From assembly GCF_000526995.1 (NCBI RefSeq), contig NZ_AZUI01000001.1, positions 186,001 to 250,000 on the forward strand: a DNA stretch of 64,000 nucleotides, given 5' to 3'. The position numbers and the translations under genes were made by a program. Shown one piece after another: positions 25,538 through 34,759 of the stretch. This stretch comes from Lacrimispora indolis DSM 755. Lineage in GTDB: Bacteria > Bacillota > Clostridia > Lachnospirales > Lachnospiraceae. How positions within the stretch are numbered: the first letter of the stretch is position 1; every line of letters starts with the position of its first letter. The notes under the pieces were generated by a model. It saw only the letters and a list, made by a program, of their open reading frames with translations. It made no database searches and was not told where the DNA came from.

Positions 25538-26353
25538 TCATGTATAAAATTCTCCGCCCCCATGTTTCATCCAATGGCCTGCCGCCCACTCAAACACTCC
25601 AAACACCAGCAATGTGACGCCCAGAAACAGAACGCTGTAAATACATGCAATGTTTCTATTCCCGCTTTGCAGATAGGGAACCATAAGGATCGTAAAGGTC
25701 TTTACGTTTCCCCCTCCGATTATCAGCGTGAGAAAATACTGGCTGAAGGACACAATATATGACATGCTCATAGCTGATAGGATCACAGGCGCCAGCAAAG
25801 GGAGAGACGTTTTGTAAAAGGCTTGAAAGGGAGATGCTCCCAGGACTCTTGCCTGCTCCTCCAGTCTGTTGCCAACAGCCATCGTCCCATCCATGATGAG
25901 TCGCACAGCATAAGGAAGAGAACAGACCAAATGAGAAATGATGACCCCTGTAATCCTGTTGTTTAGTCTCATTTTAATAAACGTAATCTGTATCCCCATT
26001 GCAAACACGGTTGCAGGAACCATAAAGGGCAGGATGGTAAAAAAATACATCAGCTGCTTTCCGGGAAAACGGTATAATATCATGGCTCTCGCAGTCATTA
26101 GGCCGATCACCGCAGATAATGCCGCCACAACCGTGGAAATCAAAATGCTTGACCGGAAGATTTGCAAAAGCTCTTTTTTTCTTCCTGCTATTTCTAAAAG
26201 CGCTCTCTTTGAAAACACCTGAGGCACCAGATCCGGCCACGTCCACCGCTCCGTAAAGATCCATATAAACAGAGTGACCGTCGGAATAAGTATGGCAGCC
26301 ATCAAAAGGAACTGTGTGATGCTTGTTAATATTGACTTTCTTTTATTTTTCAT
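25538..26353 (-). CDS. ABC transporter permease, PotC/YnjC-C-terminal-like
   Basis: A 271-residue inner-membrane permease with about six helices and an EAA loop around EEQARVLGASPFQAFYKTSLPLL. It forms a heterodimer with the permease encoded 2 bp upstream. In E. coli YnjC both permease halves are one polypeptide; here they are separate genes. Confidence 0.9.
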   Translation of the reverse strand: MKNKRKSILTSITQFLLMAAILIPTVTLFIWIFTERWTWPDLVPQVFSKRALLEIAGRKKELLQIFRSSILISTVVAALSAVIGLMTARAMILYRFPGKQLMYFFTILPFMVPATVFAMGIQITFIKMRLNNRITGVIISHLVCSLPYAVRLIMDGTMAVGNRLEEQARVLGASPFQAFYKTSLPLLAPVILSAMSMSYIVSFSQYFLTLIIGGGNVKTFTILMVPYLQSGNRNIACIYSVLFLGVTLLVFGVFEWAAGHWMKHGGGEFYT

Positions 26354-26355
26354 GG

Positions 26356-27225
26356 TTAGTTTTCATCCGTTAAACATTTCACATTTTTCCGCATCATTAA
26401 AAAATATATCAGCGCGCTGATAAGGGAGATCACAATAATAATACCATTTAAAGCCATGGCATAAGGACGGTTTCTCAGATCCGGATGGATATACTCCTGA
26501 TATGCAAGAACCGGCAATGCCTTTGGAACCGTCGCTCCAAGAAGGAGGGGAAGCTCATAGGCTCCCAGGGCAAATACAAAAATGATCAGAAAGCCGCTTA
26601 TAATTGTATTTCTGCATAAGGGCAGGGTCACCTTCCAGAATACGGTCCAGGTTTTTGCCCCCAGGTTTGTGGCCGCTTCCCCCAGGCTTCCGTTAATATT
26701 CGCCATCAGCGCAATGACGAAATAAATGATAAAGGGAATTTCTTTCCATAAATACGCCATAATGATTCCCATCCCCTGGGGATCATAGATGAGCATGGGA
26801 AACTGCTGCTGCTCCTGAATCAAGCCCAGGGCATATGCGGCCCTGGCCAGGATCCCGTTTCTGGAAAAAATATTGATGATAAAAAGTGCCGCAACCACAT
26901 GGGGAACAATAATAGGAACCTGGATGATGCGCATGACCGCTCCCCGGGTTTTCTTTCCCATCACGCATACGCCGCAAAAAAACACACCCCCTGCCGTTGC
27001 AAGAGCCGATGAAAACAAGGCTATTTTAAGACTGTATCCCATGGACTTAAGCATATCCGGCCGTGTCAGAACTTCCTTATAGTATAAAAGCGTTGGCTTC
27101 TTTAACCCAAAAGCTGGAATTACCCCTAAGCTTTGGGTAATTCCAGTTATTAATCCGACCATAAATAAAATAGTCAGCAATATTTGGGGAGCCAGAAATA
27201 AATATGGCATCAGCTTTTTTTTCAT
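26356..27225 (-). CDS. ABC transporter permease, PotB/YnjC-N-terminal-like
   Basis: A permease of about 289 residues with six helices and the EAA loop GEAATNLGAKTWTVFWKVTLPLC. The ATG at 27225 overlaps the binding-protein stop as TAATG and has AGGAAAAT upstream, which implies translational coupling. The in-frame ATG at 27252 lies within the preceding gene and is not preferred. Confidence 0.9.
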   Translation of the reverse strand: MKKKLMPYLFLAPQILLTILFMVGLITGITQSLGVIPAFGLKKPTLLYYKEVLTRPDMLKSMGYSLKIALFSSALATAGGVFFCGVCVMGKKTRGAVMRIIQVPIIVPHVVAALFIINIFSRNGILARAAYALGLIQEQQQFPMLIYDPQGMGIIMAYLWKEIPFIIYFVIALMANINGSLGEAATNLGAKTWTVFWKVTLPLCRNTIISGFLIIFVFALGAYELPLLLGATVPKALPVLAYQEYIHPDLRNRPYAMALNGIIIVISLISALIYFLMMRKNVKCLTDEN

Positions 27226-28469
27226 TATTTTCCTGCCACTTCTTCCGTCCATATTTCCTCAATAATGGGAACCAGCTCAGCGGGCATTTCCGGAAGACGT
27301 TTTAACAGCAGCTCATCCTGGGGAATCGTTCCCTTTCCAAGCTCCACCTGATCAAATTCATCCTTCTGTTCCTTTGAAAGCTTTGAATTGTCAAGAACCG
27401 GAATGACTTTCAAGGTGTTATAGCGGTCAGCCTGAATTTCCGGAGACAGCATTTCATTGATTGCCACCATTGCCCCTGCCTTATTTCCGGAATTGGCCGC
27501 AATGGCCATAAAGTTGGTATTTCCGATCGTCCCTTTGTCAAACTGGAAGGACTGTGTTGTCTGCGTATATGCCCCATCTGCAATCTTCACAGCGGTTCCG
27601 TAGGCATCATACGTCATATTCAGCACAACCTCTCCGTCTGCAAACATATTGTCAAGGGTCGTTGAGGAATCCGGGAAGGTCTTTCCTTCATTCCACAAAT
27701 ACGGGTTTAACTCTCTTAGATACGTCATTGCAGGTTCTACGGCAGCTCTCACTGTTTCCTTATCCCCTTTCATATCCAGAAACTGCTCGTATCCGCATAG
27801 TTCATAGATAATATTTCTGACAAACGCACTTCCTGTAAAATCCGGAAGTGCCGGATAGGTCACCTTTCCAGGATATTTCCGGACAAACTCCTTTAAACCT
27901 TCGGCACTTTCAGGCAAGTCCGGAGTTACCGCAGTATCCCCGATCATCACGATCTGCGCTTTACCATAAGGAGCTTCAAATCCTTCAATGGGGTATGCAA
28001 AATCAAGTGTTACATCTTCGGAATTTGGGTCCACGTAATCCTGAAAATTAGGCAGTTTATCGGCGAATGGCCCGTAGAGCATGCTGTTTTCTTTGGCTGA
28101 CCGGAAGTTTTCTCCATTGATCCAGATCATGTCAATGCTTCCGTCCTTTTCCCCCGCCTGAATTTCCCCAGACAACTGGCTTAGTACCTGGTCAATGTCC
28201 ATGGGAACACGCTCCATGGTAATATCATACTTTTCCTTCATGACGGGGGCAAAGGTATTGTCCAGCCATTTATTCAGCTTCTCATCTCCGCCCCAGCCAT
28301 AAAACGTAACAACAGTACCCTTTGCTTCCTCCTTCATACTGCCGAAGGACATCTCTTCTGTTTCTGAAACCTGTTTTTTCTCTTCTTTTGGTCCTTCATT
28401 GTTTCCGCAGGCTGTCATGGAACAAGCTATTACAACTGCCAGAAGCGCTGCCGAAATTCTCTTTTTCAT
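27225..28469 (-). CDS. ABC transporter substrate-binding lipoprotein, YnjB-like
   Basis: A 414-residue lipoprotein with lipobox TACG (Cys21) and a family 1-type two-lobed domain starting GTVVTFYGWGGDEKLNKWLD. The segments IDMIWINGENFR and a late VIPVLD are consistent with the YnjB group rather than sugar- or spermidine-binding proteins. It is the receptor for the two permeases and ATPase that follow. Its ligand is unknown. It lies directly downstream of a rhodanese lipoprotein, echoing the ynjB-ynjE neighbourhood of E. coli. Confidence 0.87.
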   Translation of the reverse strand: MKKRISAALLAVVIACSMTACGNNEGPKEEKKQVSETEEMSFGSMKEEAKGTVVTFYGWGGDEKLNKWLDNTFAPVMKEKYDITMERVPMDIDQVLSQLSGEIQAGEKDGSIDMIWINGENFRSAKENSMLYGPFADKLPNFQDYVDPNSEDVTLDFAYPIEGFEAPYGKAQIVMIGDTAVTPDLPESAEGLKEFVRKYPGKVTYPALPDFTGSAFVRNIIYELCGYEQFLDMKGDKETVRAAVEPAMTYLRELNPYLWNEGKTFPDSSTTLDNMFADGEVVLNMTYDAYGTAVKIADGAYTQTTQSFQFDKGTIGNTNFMAIAANSGNKAGAMVAINEMLSPEIQADRYNTLKVIPVLDNSKLSKEQKDEFDQVELGKGTIPQDELLLKRLPEMPAELVPIIEEIWTEEVAGK

Positions 28470-28510
28470 CTCTTTTCTCCGTCTCTTACTGTTTTCCGGC
28501 TGCAGGCTTG

Positions 28511-29410
28511 TTATTTTACAAATGCCGCCTGAATGTCACTGTCTTTTGCCCCGTTTTCAATGATGAACAAATTCTTTTCATCAAAGCCTGCATCCTTTAA
28601 CACAGAAATGGCTGTCTTTGCGCATTTATTTCCGCTGTAACATAAGAAATATACAGGTTCGTCTTTATTAAGCTTCTCTGCTGCCAGTTCATACATTGCT
28701 GCCTGTGCATCAGCACTTTCAAATTCTTTTAAATCAACCTGAAGAGAATTTTCCAAATGTCCTCCTGCATATGTATCGTTATCACGTACATCCACAATCT
28801 GTGCATCCTTTTTCCCAAGTACGTCTGCTGCTTTTACATACTGCCAGTTTATTCCTTCTTCCGCACGGTTTGTTGTCAGCGCACCTTTTACTTTTGCCAG
28901 AGCTTTTGCGCCTCCCTCAACCGTAAAGATAAGGGCTGCGTCGATTCCGGCTTCTTCCAGAACCTTTGTTGACTTCTGTGCGCCTCTCTGGCCGCTGTTG
29001 CAGATGATGTAGATGTTCTGTCCGTCTTTTAAATTTTCTTCCGCATATGTCTTCATCTGATCTGCCAGGGATTCATCCTCCAGGGGGAAAATGGGACACC
29101 ATTCCGAATCAGCAACTCTTCCTACCCCGTAGTTTGCCCACTCTCTTACATCAAGAACATGCGTTTTTCCGTCAGCAGCCGCTTTTACCGCATCCTCGGC
29201 AGATACAAACTGGTATTCTTCTTTCCCTGTGTTTTCCGCCACTGATGTACTTTCCGCTGCTGAACTATCTGCTGCTGACGTGCTTTCTGCTGCTGTGCTT
29301 TCCACTGCAGCTGTTACTTTCTTCTCTCCCGCACTTTCTGTGCTGCATCCTGCAATCATGGACACCGCTATTGCAGACACTAAGGCAACTGCTAAAAACT
29401 TCTTTTTCAT
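28511..29410 (-). CDS. Lipoprotein with two rhodanese domains
   Basis: A 299-residue extracellular, membrane-anchored protein. Lipobox IAGC (Cys22) is followed by a Ser/Ala/Glu linker to about residue 62. Rhodanese domain 1 (about 67-180) has VLDVREWANYG and the active loop CNSGQRG with Cys137. Domain 2 (about 190-298) has QIVDVRDNDTYAGGHLENS and the active loop CYSGNKC with Cys257. Both catalytic Cys are kept, so both may carry persulfide. It lies between the kinase-like gene and the ABC receptor gene. Confidence 0.9.
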   Translation of the reverse strand: MKKKFLAVALVSAIAVSMIAGCSTESAGEKKVTAAVESTAAESTSAADSSAAESTSVAENTGKEEYQFVSAEDAVKAAADGKTHVLDVREWANYGVGRVADSEWCPIFPLEDESLADQMKTYAEENLKDGQNIYIICNSGQRGAQKSTKVLEEAGIDAALIFTVEGGAKALAKVKGALTTNRAEEGINWQYVKAADVLGKKDAQIVDVRDNDTYAGGHLENSLQVDLKEFESADAQAAMYELAAEKLNKDEPVYFLCYSGNKCAKTAISVLKDAGFDEKNLFIIENGAKDSDIQAAFVK

Positions 29411-29542
29411 ATTTTATTCCTCCTTGGTTTTCCGGCGCTATACTTTTTTAGCGCGTCATAATAATATATGGTTCTTTCCGCTTTGTTTAAGCGGAACTGC
29501 CATCACTTGGTGTTTGTTTTTTCACCTGTTACAGGTATCTTT

Positions 29543-30547
29543 TTAACCCACATATTCTGCTATTTTATCCAAAAATCCATGACTCAAATACGCCTCCAGC
29601 TTGTGTGCCGTGGACTCATTAAATATTTCTTTGCCCGGCTGCTGATATTCCACCCAGGCCATTGCGCACCAGGTAATTCCCCGTAAGCACGTAATGGGAA
29701 TATACGTACTGATCCGCTCTTTCAGACCCTGTGTATCGAATCTGTCTGCCGCCTTTTTTATATACGCTTTTATAAACTGATCCATTTGTTCCCTTTCCAG
29801 GATCACATCTGTCTTCCAGAAGGTTGTGGTCGGCGCAAGAAAATGTCCCAGGTCCTGTGCCGGATCACCGTAAACCGGCTTCTCCCAGTCAATGAGATAA
29901 TTCCCCTTTCCTTCCCCGTTGATGAGAAAATTCGTAGAATTCAGCTCCGTATTGATGCAGCAGCAGTAGGTTACTTTTGGCAGAATATCTGCCTTTTTCC
30001 AGCCTCTTTCCAGCAGCCTGCGTATTTTTCTCTTATTTTCTTCGTCACCAAGACCGGATTCCTCATACTTTCGGAACATCTCCTCGCACTCTTCCAGAAT
30101 TGCTTTTAATGGATTATCCGGAGCTATGAGGGGTGGTTCTCTGCCAACGGGGATGCTGTGTATATCTGCCAGACAGTCTGCCGCATAAAGCAGCTCTTTT
30201 TCATAATCCAGTGCATGCCCCGGAAGATACTCCATCACCATGACTCCATAAGGAATCTTCTCCTTTGTTCCATCCACATACAAGGGTCTTGGCGTGCGTC
30301 CCGAATCCTTTAACAGCTCCAATGCACGGAATTCGTATTCAATCTGGTTTTCCAGATGCATCTGGCTTCCGAAATTCACCCGCAGAATAAGCTTCTTACC
30401 AGTGACCGGATGAATAAACAGATAGTTTCTGTTGTACTCTCCCTGCCCCAGCATCCGGTATTCCTCTGTCACTTTCCTGGGAAGTCCCAGCCTTTCCCGG
30501 TATTCTATCCATTTAATATAGTCCGCTAATCCCTGTACCTGATCCAT
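29543..30547 (-). CDS. Choline-kinase/aminoglycoside-phosphotransferase fold protein with altered catalytic loop
   Basis: A 334-residue cytoplasmic protein of the APH/ChoK superfamily. The Brenner motif, normally H-G-D-x4-N, reads N-T-E-L-N-S-T-N here (about 199-206). Glu201 therefore replaces the catalytic Asp. The metal-binding Asp220 in LIDWEKP and the following YGDPAQDLGHF are normal. It may be a kinase with a conservative change or a non-catalytic binder. The start at 30547 has AGGAGG upstream and is preferred to the in-frame ATG at 30589. It lies between the fused transferase and the rhodanese gene. Confidence 0.85.
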   Translation of the reverse strand: MDQVQGLADYIKWIEYRERLGLPRKVTEEYRMLGQGEYNRNYLFIHPVTGKKLILRVNFGSQMHLENQIEYEFRALELLKDSGRTPRPLYVDGTKEKIPYGVMVMEYLPGHALDYEKELLYAADCLADIHSIPVGREPPLIAPDNPLKAILEECEEMFRKYEESGLGDEENKRKIRRLLERGWKKADILPKVTYCCCINTELNSTNFLINGEGKGNYLIDWEKPVYGDPAQDLGHFLAPTTTFWKTDVILEREQMDQFIKAYIKKAADRFDTQGLKERISTYIPITCLRGITWCAMAWVEYQQPGKEIFNESTAHKLEAYLSHGFLDKIAEYVG

Positions 30548-30599
30548 ATTTTTGCCTCCTAATAAATCAAGGGAAATACTTTTCTTCAACCTTCCCCTC

Positions 30600-31937
30600 T
30601 TATCTCACATCCCGGTACATATCCGAAATCTTTTCTATTGGAACCCCCTCCCGGTACAGCTTCCGAAGCCGGTTCATTTTCCACATGAGCTTCAGCTTTG
30701 GTATTGTACCTTTGGGAAATCGTCTGTCCGAGGTATGGATTCTCCTCCTTGCCATCCCCAGCTTCACTCCTCTTTCTTTTAAGGCCAGTGAAAACTGGTA
30801 GTCTTCCATGATAGGAATCTCGGGAAACATTCCAACTTCAAAAAACAGCTCCCGGTCCACAAAGATCCCCTGATCCCCGAACATGACCTTCCGGTCCTTT
30901 ATTCTGTGGTTGGAAATCACCCTGCATGTAAACATGAAAAAATTATGGGAGTGAAATGCTATTCCAAAACAGCCTGCCTGATGAACTTTCATCACCCGCC
31001 TGATTTCTGCCAAAGGCTTTGGAGGAAGCTCACTGTCACAGTGGAGAAAGAACAAAATATCACCACTGCTCGCCTTTGCCCCTGCATTCATCTGGCTTCC
31101 CCTTCCTTTTTCACTGTGGATCACGGTATATCCTGGCTCTATGAATTCCAGTGTGCGGTCTGTGCTTCCTCCATCCACAAACAATAGTTCACATTTCTCC
31201 CCCAGTTCCTTTAGCTGCTCCTGCAGCTTTACAATTCCTTTTTCTTCATTATAGACCGGAACAATGATTGAGACCGAAGTAATCCTTGCAGCATACCGCC
31301 CGGTTTCCGTCTGTTTCAGCTCTTTTCTGAACCGCATCCGTTTCCGATACGCTTTTAAGTCCATGGGGGTGTCCAAATCCCATAACCGTTTCGTATAGCC
31401 AACTGAAATTCCGGCCTGGGAAAGCTCCTTTATGGTTTCATCCAGAACGGCTTTATGCCCATAATGGTCAAGACCAAAAGCCTCCGGGCGGGCTTTCTTC
31501 ATCCCTATGAGATAATACCCTCCGTCATAGGTTTTCCCAAACACCACATCCTGCTTTTTAAGCACCTCAAATGCCTGTCTTAAATGGAAGGACCGCAGCT
31601 CCGGCACGTCGGTTCCAATGAGAACGCATTCCTCATACCCCCTGGCAAATACCTCTTCAAATGCCCGGTACATCCGTTCCCCCAGATCCTCCCCCTGCTG
31701 CTGAAAATATCCCCTCTGTTTCCCAAGGACCGCCCTTAGCAGTCTTTTTTCTTTTTCCCCATCCGGAGTATGGCAGACAAAGATATCCGCCGGGCACTTC
31801 TCACATTCCTTTCCAATGTCTTTTAAAAAGCAGATATGAAGCTTTGCACATTGCTGAGGAGTAAGCCGTGGCATCATCCTGGTCTTTGTCTTTCCCGGCA
31901 CCGGCACTCTTGTAAATATAATAATCGCTTGTTTCAT
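30600..31937 (-). CDS. Fused TIGR04282-like / TIGR04283-like transferase
   Basis: A 445-residue fusion. The N-terminal half (about 1-205) resembles the DUF2064/TIGR04282 nucleotidyltransferase-like family: IIIFTRVPVPGKTKTRM, VLIGTDVPEL, FGKTYDGGYYLIG. The C-terminal half (about 220-445) is a GT2-type glycosyltransferase of the TIGR04283 kind: SVSIIVPVYNEEKG, FVDGGSTD, GRGSQMNAGA, HCDSELP. Both families are named rSAM/selenodomain-associated transferases and often sit side by side. Its ATG follows the preceding stop directly. The product is unknown; it presumably makes or modifies a small glycosylated or nucleotide-activated molecule. Confidence 0.87.
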   Translation of the reverse strand: MKQAIIIFTRVPVPGKTKTRMMPRLTPQQCAKLHICFLKDIGKECEKCPADIFVCHTPDGEKEKRLLRAVLGKQRGYFQQQGEDLGERMYRAFEEVFARGYEECVLIGTDVPELRSFHLRQAFEVLKKQDVVFGKTYDGGYYLIGMKKARPEAFGLDHYGHKAVLDETIKELSQAGISVGYTKRLWDLDTPMDLKAYRKRMRFRKELKQTETGRYAARITSVSIIVPVYNEEKGIVKLQEQLKELGEKCELLFVDGGSTDRTLEFIEPGYTVIHSEKGRGSQMNAGAKASSGDILFFLHCDSELPPKPLAEIRRVMKVHQAGCFGIAFHSHNFFMFTCRVISNHRIKDRKVMFGDQGIFVDRELFFEVGMFPEIPIMEDYQFSLALKERGVKLGMARRRIHTSDRRFPKGTIPKLKLMWKMNRLRKLYREGVPIEKISDMYRDVR

Positions 31938-32390
31938 CTATATAATCTTTCCTAAAATTTCTATGGTGTCTTCCACGACCTTTGGACAGAACTGGAGAAG
32001 CAGCCCTTTCTCCATCACCTTTTCCAGTTCTTCTCTCCTGGAAATATCATGTCCAAGGAGATCACGGCAGATGCAGGAAGGATATTTCTCCCCAAACAGC
32101 TTCTTAAATTCTCCGGTTTTCTTCATCATAACCTGCTTCTGCTCTTTATCCCCCTCCTGGCTGTGTCCATACTTCACTCCAAGAACCATCAAAGCGCCAG
32201 TGACGGCACCGCAGGTTTCTCCGCACTGCATCCCACCGCCAAAGCAGGCGGAAGCTTTCCTCAGCAGTCCCTTATCCAGTCCTAACTCTTCTGCAAACTC
32301 TCCCGCAACTACCTGGGAGCAGTCAATTCCCTGCATGAATAACTCCTTGATTTCTTCAAACCGGATCGTTTTTCTTTCGCAAGCATCCAT
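31938..32390 (-). CDS. C_GCAxxG_C_C family redox-type protein
   Basis: A 150-residue soluble Cys-rich protein. It has the family pattern DCSQVV, then CFGGGMQCGETCGAVTGALMVLG, then CICRDLLG and a last FCPK Cys. These proteins are thought to bind a metal or act in redox chemistry, but their reaction is not known. It lies 2 bp after the first TVP38-type gene and abuts the transferase gene. Confidence 0.88.
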   Translation of the reverse strand: MDACERKTIRFEEIKELFMQGIDCSQVVAGEFAEELGLDKGLLRKASACFGGGMQCGETCGAVTGALMVLGVKYGHSQEGDKEQKQVMMKKTGEFKKLFGEKYPSCICRDLLGHDISRREELEKVMEKGLLLQFCPKVVEDTIEILGKII

Positions 32391-32392
32391 TC

Positions 32393-33097
32393 TTACTCCT
32401 CTCCTTTTTTCATTTGTCTTTCCACGTATATTTTTCTTGCCATAACAATCAGCGCCGACAATGCAAACAAAATCATCAGTCCAGTCACAAATAGCTTTGC
32501 TCCTCCTGTCAGCATCCCTCCTACATAGGAATACACAATGGTAGCCGGGAGCTGTCCGATTCCGGTTGCAAGGAAGAAGGAACCAAAGGACATGGAGGTA
32601 AGCCCTGCCCCATAGCTTACAAGATCAAAGGATACGAAGGGCAAAAGGCGGCAGACCAAAACCGTACTTTTTCCGTATTTTTCAAAGAACGCATCAACCT
32701 GCCTTAAACCGGTTTTGCTTGCCAGCCTCTCTGCTGCATCCCTTCCCAGAACTCTTGCAATAAAGAAGCACAACGCCGCTCCTGCCATGGCGCTTGTCCA
32801 CGAGAGAATGGCCCCCTGCCACCACCCGAACAGATTGGCATTGGCAAAGGTAATGAGAAAGGCCGGCAGCGGCGCCGCAACGGACTGGAATATCATGAGT
32901 CCAAAGGATATCACGGCCGCATACGTCCCCCAGGATGCGATAAAATCCTTCACCACCCCAAAATCTCCGCTTGCAAGCATCTTAAATACCTGGTTCATGG
33001 TTTCTCTTACCGATGGAATCCCATAATAACTCATGATCCCGGCCGCAATTACTAAGATCGTCACTAACTTTTTAATCCATTTATTTTTTTCAGCCAT
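32393..33097 (-). CDS. TVP38/TMEM64 (DedA-like) membrane protein, first copy
   Basis: A 234-residue membrane protein with about five hydrophobic segments and the VTT/SNARE-associated core: FANANLFGWWQGAILSWTSAMAGAALCFFIARVLGRD, then VCRLLPFVSFDLVSYGAGLTSM. Such proteins have been linked to lipid scrambling or transport. Its start overlaps the Fe-S gene stop as TAATG. It corresponds in position to one of the E. coli YdjX/YdjZ pair. Confidence 0.9.
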   Translation of the reverse strand: MAEKNKWIKKLVTILVIAAGIMSYYGIPSVRETMNQVFKMLASGDFGVVKDFIASWGTYAAVISFGLMIFQSVAAPLPAFLITFANANLFGWWQGAILSWTSAMAGAALCFFIARVLGRDAAERLASKTGLRQVDAFFEKYGKSTVLVCRLLPFVSFDLVSYGAGLTSMSFGSFFLATGIGQLPATIVYSYVGGMLTGGAKLFVTGLMILFALSALIVMARKIYVERQMKKGEE

Positions 33098-34089
33098 TAT
33101 TTTTCTCTCCGGTACTTGGTTTTTATGCGGTTAACCACAGATCGGCCTGTGTCCGGCCGCTCGTTTCTTTCTAATATTTCTAAAAGAATATGTTTGGTAT
33201 TCTTATATCCTTTTCTTACAAAATTCCCGGAACAGGAAGCACAGTATGTATAAATAGGCTTCTTTTTCTCCTGTCCAAGGCTGCCTGCCATCTGTTCTGC
33301 CAGCTCTTTTTCCCTTTTCCCGGCACAGCCTCCAAGCCCGCAGCACTGGACATGAGAAATAATATCCGGTTCCTCTGTTAAAAATGCACCTATGGTACCC
33401 AGCAGCTCCTTGTCTTCCCTGTCCGGGCAAGGCGGGAAAATGGTAAGCCTTCCCTCAATCCTCTTCCCAATTCCAAGCTCCCGTAGTTTTTCATATATGC
33501 TCACTACTTTGACGCTCAAACGGGGTTTTAAATAAACGTAGCAGTTTGGACAAAGGGTGATCACTTCCTCCACACCGTTTTCCCTTAGCTTTCTCCCCAT
33601 CCTTTTAATGATCTGTTTCTCCTGCAGTTCCATTCCCAGCTCTGCAACGGGTTTTCCGCAGCAGTCAAAGACTGTTCCGGCGCCTGTCTTTTCCCGGAAC
33701 AGCTCCATTAAGTACCTGGTTGTCTCCGGATAAAAGGCCGGAAAATTGCAGCCTGGAAAAAGCACGCTCTTATTCGCCCCATTTCTGTAATTCTGGAATA
33801 AATAGTTTTGCTTTTCTCTCACAAGCATCCCATAACCTTTTTCAGGAAGCTTTCCACGATTGCTCCGCACCTGGTCCTTTCGCATACCTAAAATGATCTC
33901 TCTCCCGTCGATTCCCTTTGGGCAGACCTGGGAACATTTGCCGCATAAAAAGCAATGGTAGGAAAGCTCCTTTAACTTTTCCTCATCACCGATATCCAAA
34001 TTATATTTTTCCAGAAAAAGACAGTGCTGCCGGCATGCATGGCAATGAATGCAGGCTTCCGGATCAATGATTCTCAGCTTATCGTTCAT
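33097..34089 (-). CDS. Fe-S oxidoreductase, two 4Fe-4S sites plus CCG domains (HdrD/GlpC-like)
   Basis: A 330-residue protein. Two ferredoxin-type motifs lie at Cys13-16-19-23 and Cys46-49-52-56. Two Cys-rich CCG modules follow: GCNFP with FDCCGKP, and PPCP with QCCGLGG and CASC. These resemble heterodisulfide reductase subunit D and GlpC or LutA, and suggest electron transfer to a disulfide or quinone. No transmembrane helix is seen. It overlaps the upstream TVP38 gene by 11 bp and the downstream one by 1 bp, so all three are translationally coupled. This mirrors E. coli YdjX-YdjY-YdjZ, where the middle gene is ferredoxin-like. Confidence 0.9.
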   Translation of the reverse strand: MNDKLRIIDPEACIHCHACRQHCLFLEKYNLDIGDEEKLKELSYHCFLCGKCSQVCPKGIDGREIILGMRKDQVRSNRGKLPEKGYGMLVREKQNYLFQNYRNGANKSVLFPGCNFPAFYPETTRYLMELFREKTGAGTVFDCCGKPVAELGMELQEKQIIKRMGRKLRENGVEEVITLCPNCYVYLKPRLSVKVVSIYEKLRELGIGKRIEGRLTIFPPCPDREDKELLGTIGAFLTEEPDIISHVQCCGLGGCAGKREKELAEQMAGSLGQEKKKPIYTYCASCSGNFVRKGYKNTKHILLEILERNERPDTGRSVVNRIKTKYRREK

Positions 34090-34759
34090 CCTGTCCCTCC
34101 AGTATGTATCTCTTCTTTAGGAATACCCCCATTCCCATCACTGTTATGGCCAGCGCTGCAGCGATTCCCATATACAGCAGACGGTTTTCTCTGTCTGCAA
34201 GCCCGGCTGTTCCAACCGTATACATGGCAGTCCCCGGCAGCATAAAAACCAGAGAACCGATCATGTAGGTGCTGAATTTAATATCCGTAATTCCATAGGC
34301 AAAATTTTGAAGATTGTAGGGGAATACCGGGACAAGCCTTGTAATGATGAGAATAAACAATTGGTTTTTTCCTGTGGTGTCAAACAGCCATTTGTTCAAA
34401 TACCTGTTTTTTATTACCATTGGCCTGATGCTGTCTTTTAAAAAGAATCTTCCTGCCGCAAAAGCGAGGACCGCTCCCATTGTAGTCGCCACGGAACAGC
34501 ATATCGTCCCAAGTATTGGTCCGAACAAAAGGCCCGCAAGGATTGCAAATGTTACTCCAGGAAGCGCCAGAAAGGCACAGCCCGCAATGGTGAGAATTGT
34601 GTAGATTGCAACAGCATAGGGAAGATTATCCCGTACCGCCCGCTTTAAAAAAAACAGATTATTCATATTACTGATATAGGAAGACCAGCCAAATATATGA
34701 TTCAGGCCAAGAATCACCAGGATGATCCCTGCAAATATCCATATTTTTTTATTTTTCAT
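34079..34759 (-). CDS. TVP38/TMEM64 (DedA-like) membrane protein, second copy
   Basis: A 226-residue polytopic protein. Core segments are FLALPGVTFAILAGLLFGPILGT, TRLVPVFPYNLQNFAYGITDI and VFMLPGTAMYTVGTAG. It is related to, but clearly different from, the copy at 32393-33097; the two flank the Fe-S gene. It overlaps the preceding small membrane protein gene by 11 bp. Confidence 0.9.
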   Translation of the reverse strand: MKNKKIWIFAGIILVILGLNHIFGWSSYISNMNNLFFLKRAVRDNLPYAVAIYTILTIAGCAFLALPGVTFAILAGLLFGPILGTICCSVATTMGAVLAFAAGRFFLKDSIRPMVIKNRYLNKWLFDTTGKNQLFILIITRLVPVFPYNLQNFAYGITDIKFSTYMIGSLVFMLPGTAMYTVGTAGLADRENRLLYMGIAAALAITVMGMGVFLKKRYILEGQDER

